This document shows positions 15,662 through 24,532 of a stretch of 32,234 bases of DNA, piece by piece. How positions within the stretch are numbered: position 1 is the stretch's first letter; every line of letters starts with the position of its first letter. The notes under the pieces were generated by a model. That model made no database searches and was not told the origin of the DNA. It saw nothing but the letters and a program-made list of their open reading frames with translations. The stretch lies in contig JALVBA010000101.1 in the NCBI GenBank assembly GCA_027010905.1, forward strand, positions 1 to 32,234, given 5' to 3'. Source of the DNA: Marinilabiliaceae bacterium (GTDB taxonomy: Bacteria; Bacteroidota; Bacteroidia; Bacteroidales; Marinilabiliaceae). A program made the translations under genes and the position numbers.

Positions 15662-16396
15662 TTATTCCACTTTAGAGCAAACTATCTGCCCATTATATTT
15701 TAAACTTACTTTTCTATACAAATTCCACTCTCTCGCATCCCATCCATTTTGATACAATGCTTTGAGATTTCTGAATTTAACAGCCATATTGTCAATAGTC
15801 CCAAACTCAATAAGATGGTCTCCTACTCTGGGGGCAAGAACAAACTCACCCTTGCTATCCACATATATCTGTTCAATCTGCGACCTCCAAAAAAGGTCAC
15901 TATTAATATACTGTGCCAAATCAAACAGGTCATCTCCATTTTTCAATTTGTCGATATGACCGTTAGCCACCAAAACATGAGCTGTATGCTTTAGTGAGAT
16001 AGGCATTTTCAATCCCTCCCTATCGAGATAATAGGATTTATTTGAACCGTTAAACACTCTCAACATCGGAACTTTCTGCTCAACTTCAACACGCAACACG
16101 CCTCCCAGAGTGTAGTAAACCTCACAATTATCTATGGCAGGATGCTTTTCAAAAAACATCTCCATATCCTCAGTATTGATTTCATCTGTCAAGCGACCAA
16201 GAATGCCCGGATATCTCTCCAGTGTCAAAGCACGAATCTCATCAGCAGTGATAAACCTATTGGTCACACTATCACTTATTTCAGAACGTACCTCCCTGCA
16301 TACAACCCCAGCCCTATCCACAGAAACAAAAGCCATCATCACAGGAAAATAGAGTCCCAGAATACCTAATCCCAATATTTGATATAATCTCCTCAT
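15662..16396 (-). CDS. ftsQ: Cell division protein FtsQ/DivIB
   Basis: 244 residues. One N-terminal membrane helix (about residues 5-25) is followed by a periplasmic POTRA-like domain (around 45-115, beginning near FITADEIRAL and ending with VEQKVPMLRVF) and the beta domain of FtsQ. FtsQ links the cytoplasmic ring to the FtsL/FtsB and FtsW/FtsI complexes. The sequence is poorly conserved, as usual, but position between murC and ftsA and the domain order support the call. It follows murC by 93 bp, which holds nothing notable. Confidence 0.88.
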   Translation of the reverse strand: MRRLYQILGLGILGLYFPVMMAFVSVDRAGVVCREVRSEISDSVTNRFITADEIRALTLERYPGILGRLTDEINTEDMEMFFEKHPAIDNCEVYYTLGGVLRVEVEQKVPMLRVFNGSNKSYYLDREGLKMPISLKHTAHVLVANGHIDKLKNGDDLFDLAQYINSDLFWRSQIEQIYVDSKGEFVLAPRVGDHLIEFGTIDNMAVKFRNLKALYQNGWDAREWNLYRKVSLKYNGQIVCSKVE

Positions 16397-16489
16397 ATTA
16401 ATACAAACTACACCGCTTAAAAATAGTTCTTTTACACTCTTTCAGTTTCATTTACAACTATTTTTTATTAACAATTTATTCAAAACAGT

Positions 16490-17872
16490 TTATAACTTTA
16501 TAAATTCTCTGATTTTTTCATCCAAATCAGGCACAAGCTGGTCAACATCTCCGGCTCCCATAGTAAGTAATACATCGGGTTTATCTTTCATAATCATATT
16601 AAACAACGACTCTTCATCACACAAAATCGCACTGCTATTTTTCATCTGTTTTTTAATCAATTCGGAGCTAACACCCTTTATCGGCAGCTCTCTTGCCGGA
16701 TATATATCCAACAGGAAAACCTGATCAACCATATCTAGAGCCTTTGCAAACTCAGCTGCAAAATCTTTTGTTCTACTGTAAAGGTGTGGCTGAAAAACAG
16801 CAGCTATTCTCTTCTCAGGATAGATTGCTTTCACCGAATTCACCGTAGCTTTAATCTCTTCCGGGTGATGAGCATAATCATCAATAAAAATAAAATTATC
16901 ACTTTTGATTATATATTCGAACCTGCGGCGAATACCCATAAATGAAGCCAGACCGGCTTTCAGTTCATCCTCAGTTACCCCTCCGATTAGTGCCAAGGCA
17001 GAAGCTGCGATAGCATTCTCAACATTTAACAGTCCGGGTATGCCAAGCTTCAACTCCTCAATCTTTCCAAACGGACTATTCAGGTCGAAATGGTACAGGC
17101 CGTCAACAAGCCGAATGTTTGAAGCGTAAAAATCTGACTCCTCCTGCATAGAGTAGAAGAACCTCACTGAATCTTCAGGAGGTGTAAGCTTGCCAATACC
17201 CTTTTTCAGAATCAATGTTCCCCCCGGACGTGTTAGCCCAACAAACTCATTAAAGCTCTTCTTCAACTCACTCTCATTGCCATAGACATCAAGATGATCA
17301 GCATCGATTGATGTGATTACCGACATATATGGGGTGAGATGCAGGAAAGACCTGTCGTACTCATCAGCCTCCAAAACAACGTAGGGCGATTTACCTGAAT
17401 GCAGAAAGTTGGTATTGTAATTATTAGATATTCCACCAAGAAAAGCGGTACAGCCAATTTTTGAATTTGTGTAGATGTGAGCTGTAAGAGTTGAAATTGT
17501 TGTCTTCCCATGCGTACCGGCCACACAAACTGCATTCCAGCTTTTAGAAATCATTCCCAGCACTTCGGCTCTCTTTTTTATATCGAAACCCATTTCGCGA
17601 AAATATGTAAGCTCAGAATGTTTTTCAGGAACTGCCGGAGTGTAAACAACCAATGTATCTTCAGGCAGAAAACACTGTTCAATCAGCCACTCCACATCCT
17701 CAAGGTAATGGATAGTCATACCTTCACTTTCTAACTTCACAGTTAATTGCGACGGAGTCCTATCATACCCAAACACAGCAACTCCCTGACGATAAAAAAA
17801 CCGCGCCAGGGCACTCATTCCGATACCACCGATGCCAACAAAAAAGACCTGTTTCAGATACTTAAAATCCAT
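16490..17872 (-). CDS. murC: UDP-N-acetylmuramate-L-alanine ligase
   Basis: 460 residues, normal for MurC. It adds the first amino acid (L-alanine) to UDP-MurNAc using ATP in the cytoplasm. The N-terminal Rossmann motif VGIGGIGMSAL (12-22) binds the UDP sugar, the ATP loop is GTHGKTT (119-125), and the Mur ligase C-terminal domain includes IDDYAHHPEEI near residue 327. The gene starts 31 bp after the murG stop; most of that gap is a 7-bp tandem repeat. Order murG-murC-ftsQ is typical of Bacteroidetes. Confidence 0.96.
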   Translation of the reverse strand: MDFKYLKQVFFVGIGGIGMSALARFFYRQGVAVFGYDRTPSQLTVKLESEGMTIHYLEDVEWLIEQCFLPEDTLVVYTPAVPEKHSELTYFREMGFDIKKRAEVLGMISKSWNAVCVAGTHGKTTISTLTAHIYTNSKIGCTAFLGGISNNYNTNFLHSGKSPYVVLEADEYDRSFLHLTPYMSVITSIDADHLDVYGNESELKKSFNEFVGLTRPGGTLILKKGIGKLTPPEDSVRFFYSMQEESDFYASNIRLVDGLYHFDLNSPFGKIEELKLGIPGLLNVENAIAASALALIGGVTEDELKAGLASFMGIRRRFEYIIKSDNFIFIDDYAHHPEEIKATVNSVKAIYPEKRIAAVFQPHLYSRTKDFAAEFAKALDMVDQVFLLDIYPARELPIKGVSSELIKKQMKNSSAILCDEESLFNMIMKDKPDVLLTMGAGDVDQLVPDLDEKIREFIKL

Positions 17873-17879
17873 ATCTCTC

Positions 17880-17921
17880 TATTTACTTATTACTTATTAC
17901 TTATTACTTCCTACATCCTAC
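17880..17921 (-). repeat. Heptad tandem repeat across the murG stop codon
   Basis: Six 7-bp units read on the coding strand as GTAGGAT, GTAGGAA, three GTAATAA and GTAAATA. The first two and part of the third encode the last residues of MurG, the third contains its TAA stop, and the rest fills most of the murG-murC gap. Confidence 0.85.
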
Positions 17922-18986
17922 CTCCAATACCTCTTGCGCTATATTTTTGGCTGCATCAGGACGGGCATGTTTTAGAATATGCTTACTCAACCGACTCATC
18001 ATTTCGCTATCGTTTAGCAACTCCAATGCCTTTTCAATCAATATATCTTTGTCATCATCTTTAACCAACAGTGCTGCGTTGTCATCAACCATAACTTTGG
18101 CATTCTTTGTCTGATGGTCTTCGGCCACATTTGGACTAGGGATAAAAATCACCGGCTTTCCGGCTACAGCCAACTCCGACACCGACAAAGCTCCGGCACG
18201 TGAGATAACCACATCAGCTACGGTGTATGCCATATCCATTCTTTTAATGAAAGGTTGAATCTTCACATTTTTAACATCACCGGCACCACTTTTCATCTCT
18301 TCGAAATAGAAATTACCCGTTTGCCACAGCAACTGAACATCATCAGGGAGCCCTTTCACTCCTGACAAAATACCATCATTAACCGAACGAGCTCCTAGAC
18401 TTCCACCTATTACCAGTATGCTCTTTTTTGAACTATCCAAACCAAAATACTCAACAGCCTCACTCCGTTCAACCTTAGTCATAATATCCTGACGTACCGG
18501 ATTACCTGTAATCACAATTTTACCGGCAGGAAAAAACCTCTCCATGGCAGGATAAGCAACACATATTCGTTTAGCCTTTTTGGCCAAAATCTTATTTGTA
18601 ATTCCCGGATATGAGTTTTGCTCCTGCAGCAAACATGGAACTCTGGAATTGGATGCCACCCTGAGAACAGGTCCGCTGGCATAACCTCCCACACCAATAG
18701 CAACATCAGGCTTGAAATTCTTAACAACCCTCTTTGCCTGAATTATCCCGGCAATCAGCTTAAACGGGAATAACAGATTCTTAGCTGTCAGCTTACGCTG
18801 CAATCCGGCAACCGTAAGCCCTATTATTTTATATCCTGCAGCCGGCACCTTCTCCATCTCCATTTTCCCTTTCGCTCCCACAAAAAGAATCTCAATCTCT
18901 GGGTCAATACTTTTCAAGGCATTAGCAATTGCTATTGCCGGAAAAATATGACCTCCTGTACCACCTCCACTAATTATGACTCTCAT
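17904..18986 (-). CDS. murG: UDP-GlcNAc:undecaprenyl-pyrophosphoryl-MurNAc-pentapeptide GlcNAc transferase
   Basis: 360 residues. MurG transfers GlcNAc to lipid I to make lipid II on the inner face of the cytoplasmic membrane. The family motif GGGTGGH is at residues 7-13, GVGGYASGP near 97, and the donor-binding region VISRAGALSVSELAVAGKPVI around 260. The final residues (GCRK) are encoded by a heptad repeat that continues into the intergenic region, so the C-terminal tip was probably altered when the repeat formed. It lies 52 bp after ftsW. Confidence 0.95.
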   Translation of the reverse strand: MRVIISGGGTGGHIFPAIAIANALKSIDPEIEILFVGAKGKMEMEKVPAAGYKIIGLTVAGLQRKLTAKNLLFPFKLIAGIIQAKRVVKNFKPDVAIGVGGYASGPVLRVASNSRVPCLLQEQNSYPGITNKILAKKAKRICVAYPAMERFFPAGKIVITGNPVRQDIMTKVERSEAVEYFGLDSSKKSILVIGGSLGARSVNDGILSGVKGLPDDVQLLWQTGNFYFEEMKSGAGDVKNVKIQPFIKRMDMAYTVADVVISRAGALSVSELAVAGKPVIFIPSPNVAEDHQTKNAKVMVDDNAALLVKDDDKDILIEKALELLNDSEMMSRLSKHILKHARPDAAKNIAQEVLEVGCRK

Positions 18987-19038
18987 CAGTTAAAAATTGA
19001 TTTGGTATAAAATATCAACCGCTCTATCTATAATTACC

Positions 19039-20235
19039 CTAAACATCTACCACTTCAGGCTTTTCATTCGACTGCTCCTTATCTTCGAGATTAGACTTAC
19101 TAACACTCAAAATCATCCCTAGTGCCAAACAGGAGAATAGTATTGAAGTACCTCCCATACTAACCAACGGCAGAGTCTGCCCCGTTACAGGAAACATTCC
19201 TACTGCTACTCCCATATTTATTATTGCCTGAAGAACTAAAGTCATAGTAAGCCCCATAACCAACAGAGCCGGGAAGACCCTGTTGCTAGACCGTACAATC
19301 ACTCCTGCCCTGAATAGCAAAATCATGTATGCCAACAAAACAATCATCCCACCAAACATGCCAAACTCCTCGATAATGATAGCGTAAACAAAATCGCTGT
19401 AGGGATGAGGCAAGAAATATCGTTGCACACTATTACCCGGTCCTTTGCCGAAGAAACCTCCGTTTGCAATTGCCAACTCAGATTTTGAGGCCTGATAGTC
19501 ATGTGAGTCACTCTTGGTGGCATCCCCCTTATCCCGGAAATGCTCAACCCTCCCCCTCCACGTCATCAACCGGCCACACCCGGGCCACTTACGTGGGATA
19601 TGGGGAGCTAACAACAGCAGAATAACCAATGCTCCAATAGCCAGACCTCCGGTAGAGGCAAGAAACTTAAACGGCACCCTACCGATAAACATCAGAACCA
19701 TACTTGCAAAACCAATCAGGATAGCTGTAGAGAGGTCTTCGGTAAATATCAAACCTACAACTCCAACAACAGGCAAAAGGAGTCGGCGGAGATAGACCCT
19801 ACGTGTAATCTTAACATCCTGATGCCGGGCAAGTTCTTTGGCAAGAAAAATCATCAAAGCAATCTTAGCAAACTCAGAAGGTTGAAAAGTTAAATTCACA
19901 ATAGGTAGGGTAATCCAACGATTTGCACTATTAATATTCGTACCTGAAAAGAGTGCTATAAACAGAAGTGCAATCGCTAGCATCAAAATAATAAACGCCA
20001 GACGACCAAACCATTTATAGGGTATCTTATGCACAAAAACAATAATAGTTACGCCAAACAGCAGAAACATAGCGTGCCTCACCAGATAGTAAACCGCATT
20101 TCCGGCATGGTGCTTTGACGCCAGGTTTCCGGTAGCACTATAGATTACCATCATAGAGATAACAGACAACCCTGCTATTACATACCAGATTATCTTGTCG
20201 CCCTTAAAATATCTTTGCAAAAACTCTTCCATCAC
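19039..20235 (-). CDS. ftsW: Peptidoglycan glycosyltransferase FtsW
   Basis: 398 residues, a SEDS-family integral membrane protein with about ten hydrophobic segments. FtsW polymerises lipid II into septal glycan strands together with its cognate class B penicillin-binding protein. Recognisable SEDS blocks are FQPSEFAKIALMIFLAKEL near residue 117, LAIANGGFFGKGPGNSVQ near 250, PHPYSDFVYAIIIEEFG near 273 and the C-terminal PLVSMGGTSILF. The charged C-terminal tail is cytoplasmic. Its start overlaps the murD stop by 4 bp, which indicates coupled translation. Confidence 0.95.
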   Translation of the reverse strand: MMEEFLQRYFKGDKIIWYVIAGLSVISMMVIYSATGNLASKHHAGNAVYYLVRHAMFLLFGVTIIVFVHKIPYKWFGRLAFIILMLAIALLFIALFSGTNINSANRWITLPIVNLTFQPSEFAKIALMIFLAKELARHQDVKITRRVYLRRLLLPVVGVVGLIFTEDLSTAILIGFASMVLMFIGRVPFKFLASTGGLAIGALVILLLLAPHIPRKWPGCGRLMTWRGRVEHFRDKGDATKSDSHDYQASKSELAIANGGFFGKGPGNSVQRYFLPHPYSDFVYAIIIEEFGMFGGMIVLLAYMILLFRAGVIVRSSNRVFPALLVMGLTMTLVLQAIINMGVAVGMFPVTGQTLPLVSMGGTSILFSCLALGMILSVSKSNLEDKEQSNEKPEVVDV

Positions 20236-21572
20236 AATTTCCTTACAGTATCTTTAAACAGTATACCCCGGTGCTCATAATTATTAAAAAGGTCGAAACT
20301 GGCACATGCAGGAGAGAGCAGAACAACATCGTTAATCTCACCCACCATGTATGCTGATTTTACGGCATCCTTCATTGAGCTTGTCTCGATTATTTCGTGT
20401 ACTATACCTTTAAAATAGTTCGCCAGCTTTTTATTATCTCTGCCCATGCAGATAAGAACCTTCACCTTTTTGCGCACAATATCCTCCAGCTCAGCGTAGT
20501 CGTTACCTTTATCTGTACCACCGGCAATCCAAATCACAGGATTATCCATACACTCAAGAGCATACCAGGTAGAGTTGACATTGGTAGCTTTAGAGTCGTT
20601 GATAAATTTAATACCACGAACGGTAGCGACTTTTTCAAGCCGATGCTCAACCCCTTTAAAGCTTATCAGGCTATCGCGGATAATCTTCTTTCGAATCTTA
20701 ATAACATGGGACACTATCCCGGCTGCCATAGAGTTATAGATGTTATGGCGTCCCTTTAAAGAAAGCTCATGTGCAAAAAGGCTCATAGATTCATTTTTAT
20801 AATTAATTACAATTTTATCATCTTCTAAATATGCTCCCTCACTCACTCTGATTTTTAATGAAAACGGCAGTTTACAACTCACAATACTTCTCTCCTCCAT
20901 CTCAGCAACTACATTTTTATCATCGGCACAGTAGAGAAACTTATCCCCCTCTGCCATGTTTTGCACCACTCTGAACTTTGAGTTGATGTAGTTCTGCATC
21001 TCATGTCCATACCTGTCGAGATGGTCGGGGGTAATATTCAGGATGATTGCGATATCAGCCTTAAAACTGAACATCCCATCCAACTGAAAACTACTCAGCT
21101 CCAAAACCCACCACTCAGGCTCAACACCCTGTGCAACCTGCCTGGCAAAACTAACACCCACATTACCTGCCATTCCCACGTTTAACCCTGCCTCAGTTAA
21201 AATATGATGAATAAGCATTGTGGTAGTTGTTTTACCATTGCTACCTGTAACACAAATCGTCTTTCCTTTGGCATACCTTCCGGCAAACTCAATCTCTGAG
21301 ATAACCGGAATACCTCTACTTTTCAACTTCACAATAAGAGGGACATCATCGGGTATACCCGGACTCTTAACCACCTCATCAGCCATTAATACTTTAATCT
21401 CCGAATGTCCCCGTTGTTCAAACTCAACGCCACACTCTTTCAACTCATCGAGGAAGTGAGGCTTTATCTCCCCCATATCGGAGACAAAAACCTGCAAGCC
21501 ATTTTGCATAGCAAGCATAGCCGCACCAATGCCGCTCTCCCCTGCTCCCAATATGACTAACCTCTTTTTCAT
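20232..21572 (-). CDS. murD: UDP-N-acetylmuramoyl-L-alanine-D-glutamate ligase
   Basis: 446 residues. MurD adds D-glutamate to UDP-MurNAc-L-Ala with ATP. The N-terminal Rossmann motif is GAGESGIGAA (9-18), the ATP loop GSNGKTT (110-116), and the C-terminal domain holds INDSKATNVNSTWYALE near 318. The stop overlaps the ftsW start by 4 bp. Upstream, 260 bp separate it from mraY, the largest gap in the cluster. Confidence 0.95.
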   Translation of the reverse strand: MKKRLVILGAGESGIGAAMLAMQNGLQVFVSDMGEIKPHFLDELKECGVEFEQRGHSEIKVLMADEVVKSPGIPDDVPLIVKLKSRGIPVISEIEFAGRYAKGKTICVTGSNGKTTTTMLIHHILTEAGLNVGMAGNVGVSFARQVAQGVEPEWWVLELSSFQLDGMFSFKADIAIILNITPDHLDRYGHEMQNYINSKFRVVQNMAEGDKFLYCADDKNVVAEMEERSIVSCKLPFSLKIRVSEGAYLEDDKIVINYKNESMSLFAHELSLKGRHNIYNSMAAGIVSHVIKIRKKIIRDSLISFKGVEHRLEKVATVRGIKFINDSKATNVNSTWYALECMDNPVIWIAGGTDKGNDYAELEDIVRKKVKVLICMGRDNKKLANYFKGIVHEIIETSSMKDAVKSAYMVGEINDVVLLSPACASFDLFNNYEHRGILFKDTVRKL

Positions 21573-21580
21573 CTAATATA

Positions 21581-21610
21581 TGCCCCCTCTAACTCCCCCC
21601 AAGGGAGAGA
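21581..21610 (-). repeat. G-rich intergenic element upstream of murD
   Basis: On the coding strand: CTCTCCCTTGGGGGGAG then TTAGAGGGGGC, ending about 8 bp before the murD ATG. CTCCC and GGGAG can pair. The word resembles a dispersed intergenic element of Bacteroidetes that I know only from general familiarity. Confidence 0.4.
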
Positions 21611-21751
21611 AAATTAAAAGACTAATTATTTTACAATTTTCTCTATCATATCTCCTCACATATTCCTGTAACTAATACACCTCTCTTATTCTCATTCTAT
21701 CTTCACCTCCATATTCCGATTCTCAGGACTCTGCAATCATTCAGCTTTTGC

Positions 21752-21822
<71 letters not shown>

Positions 21823-21832
21823 TTCCTTCTTC

Positions 21833-23065
21833 CTACCTTACCTTCAACGTTACCAATGTAATTACGGCCAGTACGATACCAATAATCCAAAAGCGTGTTA
21901 CTATTTTCGACTCGGTATATCCTTTTATCTGATAGTGATGATGAAGCGGCGCCATCCTGAATATCCGCCTCCCCTCACCAAATTTCTTTCGTGTATATTT
22001 AAACCATCCCACCTGCATCATTACAGAGACATTTTCAACAAAAAATATCCCGCACAATATTGGTATCAAAAGCTCTATCCTAATCATTATTGCAAAAACA
22101 GCAATTATTCCACCGAGAGTAAGACTACCTGTATCGCCCATAAACACTTGAGCCGGGAATGAATTATACCACAGAAACCCCACCGTTGCACCTATGAATG
22201 CACCAATAAAAATCACAAGCTCTTCGGAGAATGGGATGTAGAGAATATGCAGATAGTTGGCATAGATAATATTACCCGAGAGATAGGCGAAAATTCCGAG
22301 GGTAGTAGCAATAATTGCCGACGTTCCCGTGGCGAGACCATCGAGGCCATCAGTGATATTTGCACCATTGGACACTGCGATAATGATAAAAATTACTGCC
22401 AGTACAAAAATTATCCATCCATATTTTTTAGCACTGTCGCCCATAAAGCCTAGTACCGATGAGTAATCAAATTTATTATTCTTAAAAAACGGTACTGTTG
22501 TAATTGCCCCCTTTATCTCACGCATCACCGGACGCTCGGTGATTTCGCCCTGCCTATTTTCAACCTGAATACTCTGTCCCGGGACTCTCTCCCTTATCAC
22601 AACATCATCGCTAAGATAGAGTGTCAGGCCAACAATTAACCCCAGACCTATCTGGCCGGCAATTTTAAATCTTCCTGCAAGACCCTTTTTATCTTTCTTA
22701 AATACTTTAATATAGTCGTCAATAAAACCAATTGTGCCTAACCAAAGGGTAGTGATAATCATCAGAATGATATATACATTTTCGAGTTTGGCAAAGAGTA
22801 TTGTGGGAATCAGAATTGCACCAATAATTATCAGACCACCCATTGTGGGTGTTCCCTTCTTCTCGTACTGACCTTCAAGTCCAAGGTCGCGTACTACCTC
22901 TCCAATTTGCTGGCGCTGAAGTGACCGAATAATCACCTTGCCAAAAACAGTAGCAAAAAGCAGCGAAAAGATGATAGCCATACTTGCTCTGAAAGAGATA
23001 TACTGAAACATCCCTGCCCCCGGAAAATTCAGTTCTGATAAGTATTGAAACAGATAGTAAAGCAT
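21833..23065 (-). CDS. mraY: Phospho-N-acetylmuramoyl-pentapeptide-transferase
   Basis: 410 residues with about ten membrane helices; somewhat longer than the E. coli enzyme (360) because of an extra segment near residues 150-205, a common Bacteroidetes feature. MraY joins UDP-MurNAc-pentapeptide to undecaprenyl phosphate, making lipid I. Signature residues are visible: [17 protein letters not shown] near residue 112, [12 protein letters not shown] near 240, [12 protein letters not shown] near 310 and the histidine-rich [12 protein letters not shown] near 370. It starts 6 bp after the murE stop. Confidence 0.96.
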   Translation of the reverse strand: MLYYLFQYLSELNFPGAGMFQYISFRASMAIIFSLLFATVFGKVIIRSLQRQQIGEVVRDLGLEGQYEKKGTPTMGGLIIIGAILIPTILFAKLENVYIILMIITTLWLGTIGFIDDYIKVFKKDKKGLAGRFKIAGQIGLGLIVGLTLYLSDDVVIRERVPGQSIQVENRQGEITERPVMREIKGAITTVPFFKNNKFDYSSVLGFMGDSAKKYGWIIFVLAVIFIIIAVSNGANITDGLDGLATGTSAIIATTLGIFAYLSGNIIYANYLHILYIPFSEELVIFIGAFIGATVGFLWYNSFPAQVFMGDTGSLTLGGIIAVFAIMIRIELLIPILCGIFFVENVSVMMQVGWFKYTRKKFGEGRRIFRMAPLHHHYQIKGYTESKIVTRFWIIGIVLAVITLVTLKVR

Positions 23066-23071
23066 AGTTAT

Positions 23072-24532
23072 TTATTTTTGTGCAAATATTTCTTTTACAA
23101 TTTCTCTATCGTCAAAATGGGTTCTTTTACCCTTCACCTCCTGATAGGTCTCGTGACCTTTCCCGGCAATCAGAATGATATCTCCAGCCCGTGCAACCAT
23201 ACAAGCGGTCTTAATGGCTTCCTTACGGTTAGTTATTGAAATAACCTTGATGCGCTCTTTAAAGGTAACCCCCTCCATCATATCCTCAATTATCTGCTCC
23301 GGCTCTTCACTCCGAGGATTATCGGAAGTGAGGATAACTTTCGAGCTGCCTTTAACCGCCTCGGCAGCCATAACCGGACGTTTACTCATATCCCTGTCGC
23401 CACCTGCCCCCACAACGGTAATCAGTTGCTGGTCGAAACTTCTTATCTGATTTATTGTGTCGATAACATTTTTAAGAGCATCGGGAGTGTGAGCATAATC
23501 AACAACAGCCGTCTTACCATCGTCCGAACGTATTGTCTCAAACCTACCATCAACCGACTGAAGTTTACTTAGGGCAACAAGTACATCTCCTTTTTCGAAA
23601 CCTAAAGTTCGTGCAGCACCATAAACAGCCATAAGGTTTTGCGCATTAAAAAACCCCACAAATGTTGTCCACACCTCCTGCCCATCAATAATGAGCTGCA
23701 TACCTTCAAACATACTTTCGATAATGCGCCCTTTGAAGTCGGCCATATCGCGAACAGAGTAGGTGTAAACAGAGGCCTTGGTATTCTGAACCATTACAGC
23801 TCCGTTCTTGTCATCGGCATTCACAAGAGCAAAAGCCTTTTTATTGAGCCCGTCGAAGAATACTTTTTTAGCAGTGATGTATGCCTTAAATGTTTTGTGA
23901 TAGTCGAGATGGTCGTGAGTTATATTTGTAAAGATACCCCCGGCAAATGTGAGTCCGCTGATTCGTTTCTGATGAATAGCATGTGAGCTAACCTCCATGA
24001 AACAGTAGGAGCATCCTTCGTCAACCATCTGTTTCATCATACGGTTTAGCGTTACTGCGTCGGGGGTTGTATGGGTAGCCTTAATCTCTTTTCCATCGAT
24101 AAAATTTGCAACAGTAGAGAAGAGCCCTGTCTTGTTACCCAGCAGCCGGCTCATTTCGTACAGAAGTGTTGCAATGGTTGTTTTTCCGTTAGTACCTGTT
24201 ACACCAACCAGCTTCAGCTTCTCCGACGGATTGTCATAAAAGATAGAAGCCATCTGCCCCAATGCCTCCGATGAGTTCTCAACCTGTAAACTGATGCAAT
24301 CATCAGGAATAACCTCAGGCATCACCTCACAAACTACAGCTTTACAGCCGGCTTCGAAAACACCTTTTATGTATTGGTGGCCGTCTGTTTGAGTCCCTTT
24401 AATAGCAACAAAAACACTATTTATTCCGGCCTCTCTTGAGTCAAAAATAATCTCAGAGACTACCGGGTCTACAGCTCCTTTTGAGGAGATAACCTTTACC
24501 GCTGATAATATATGTGACAATTTATACTCCAT
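23072..24532 (-). CDS. murE: UDP-MurNAc-L-Ala-D-Glu:meso-diaminopimelate ligase
   Basis: 486 residues. MurE adds the third residue of the stem peptide. The ATP loop is GTNGKTT (113-119), HDHLDYHKTF near 206-215 and the carbamylated-lysine region around 222-223 are present. DNPR at 404-407 is the motif typical of enzymes using meso-diaminopimelate, so the peptidoglycan is predicted to be of the DAP type. The start overlaps the PBP stop by 1 bp. murF, often next in other phyla, is absent here. Confidence 0.96.
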   Translation of the reverse strand: MEYKLSHILSAVKVISSKGAVDPVVSEIIFDSREAGINSVFVAIKGTQTDGHQYIKGVFEAGCKAVVCEVMPEVIPDDCISLQVENSSEALGQMASIFYDNPSEKLKLVGVTGTNGKTTIATLLYEMSRLLGNKTGLFSTVANFIDGKEIKATHTTPDAVTLNRMMKQMVDEGCSYCFMEVSSHAIHQKRISGLTFAGGIFTNITHDHLDYHKTFKAYITAKKVFFDGLNKKAFALVNADDKNGAVMVQNTKASVYTYSVRDMADFKGRIIESMFEGMQLIIDGQEVWTTFVGFFNAQNLMAVYGAARTLGFEKGDVLVALSKLQSVDGRFETIRSDDGKTAVVDYAHTPDALKNVIDTINQIRSFDQQLITVVGAGGDRDMSKRPVMAAEAVKGSSKVILTSDNPRSEEPEQIIEDMMEGVTFKERIKVISITNRKEAIKTACMVARAGDIILIAGKGHETYQEVKGKRTHFDDREIVKEIFAQK

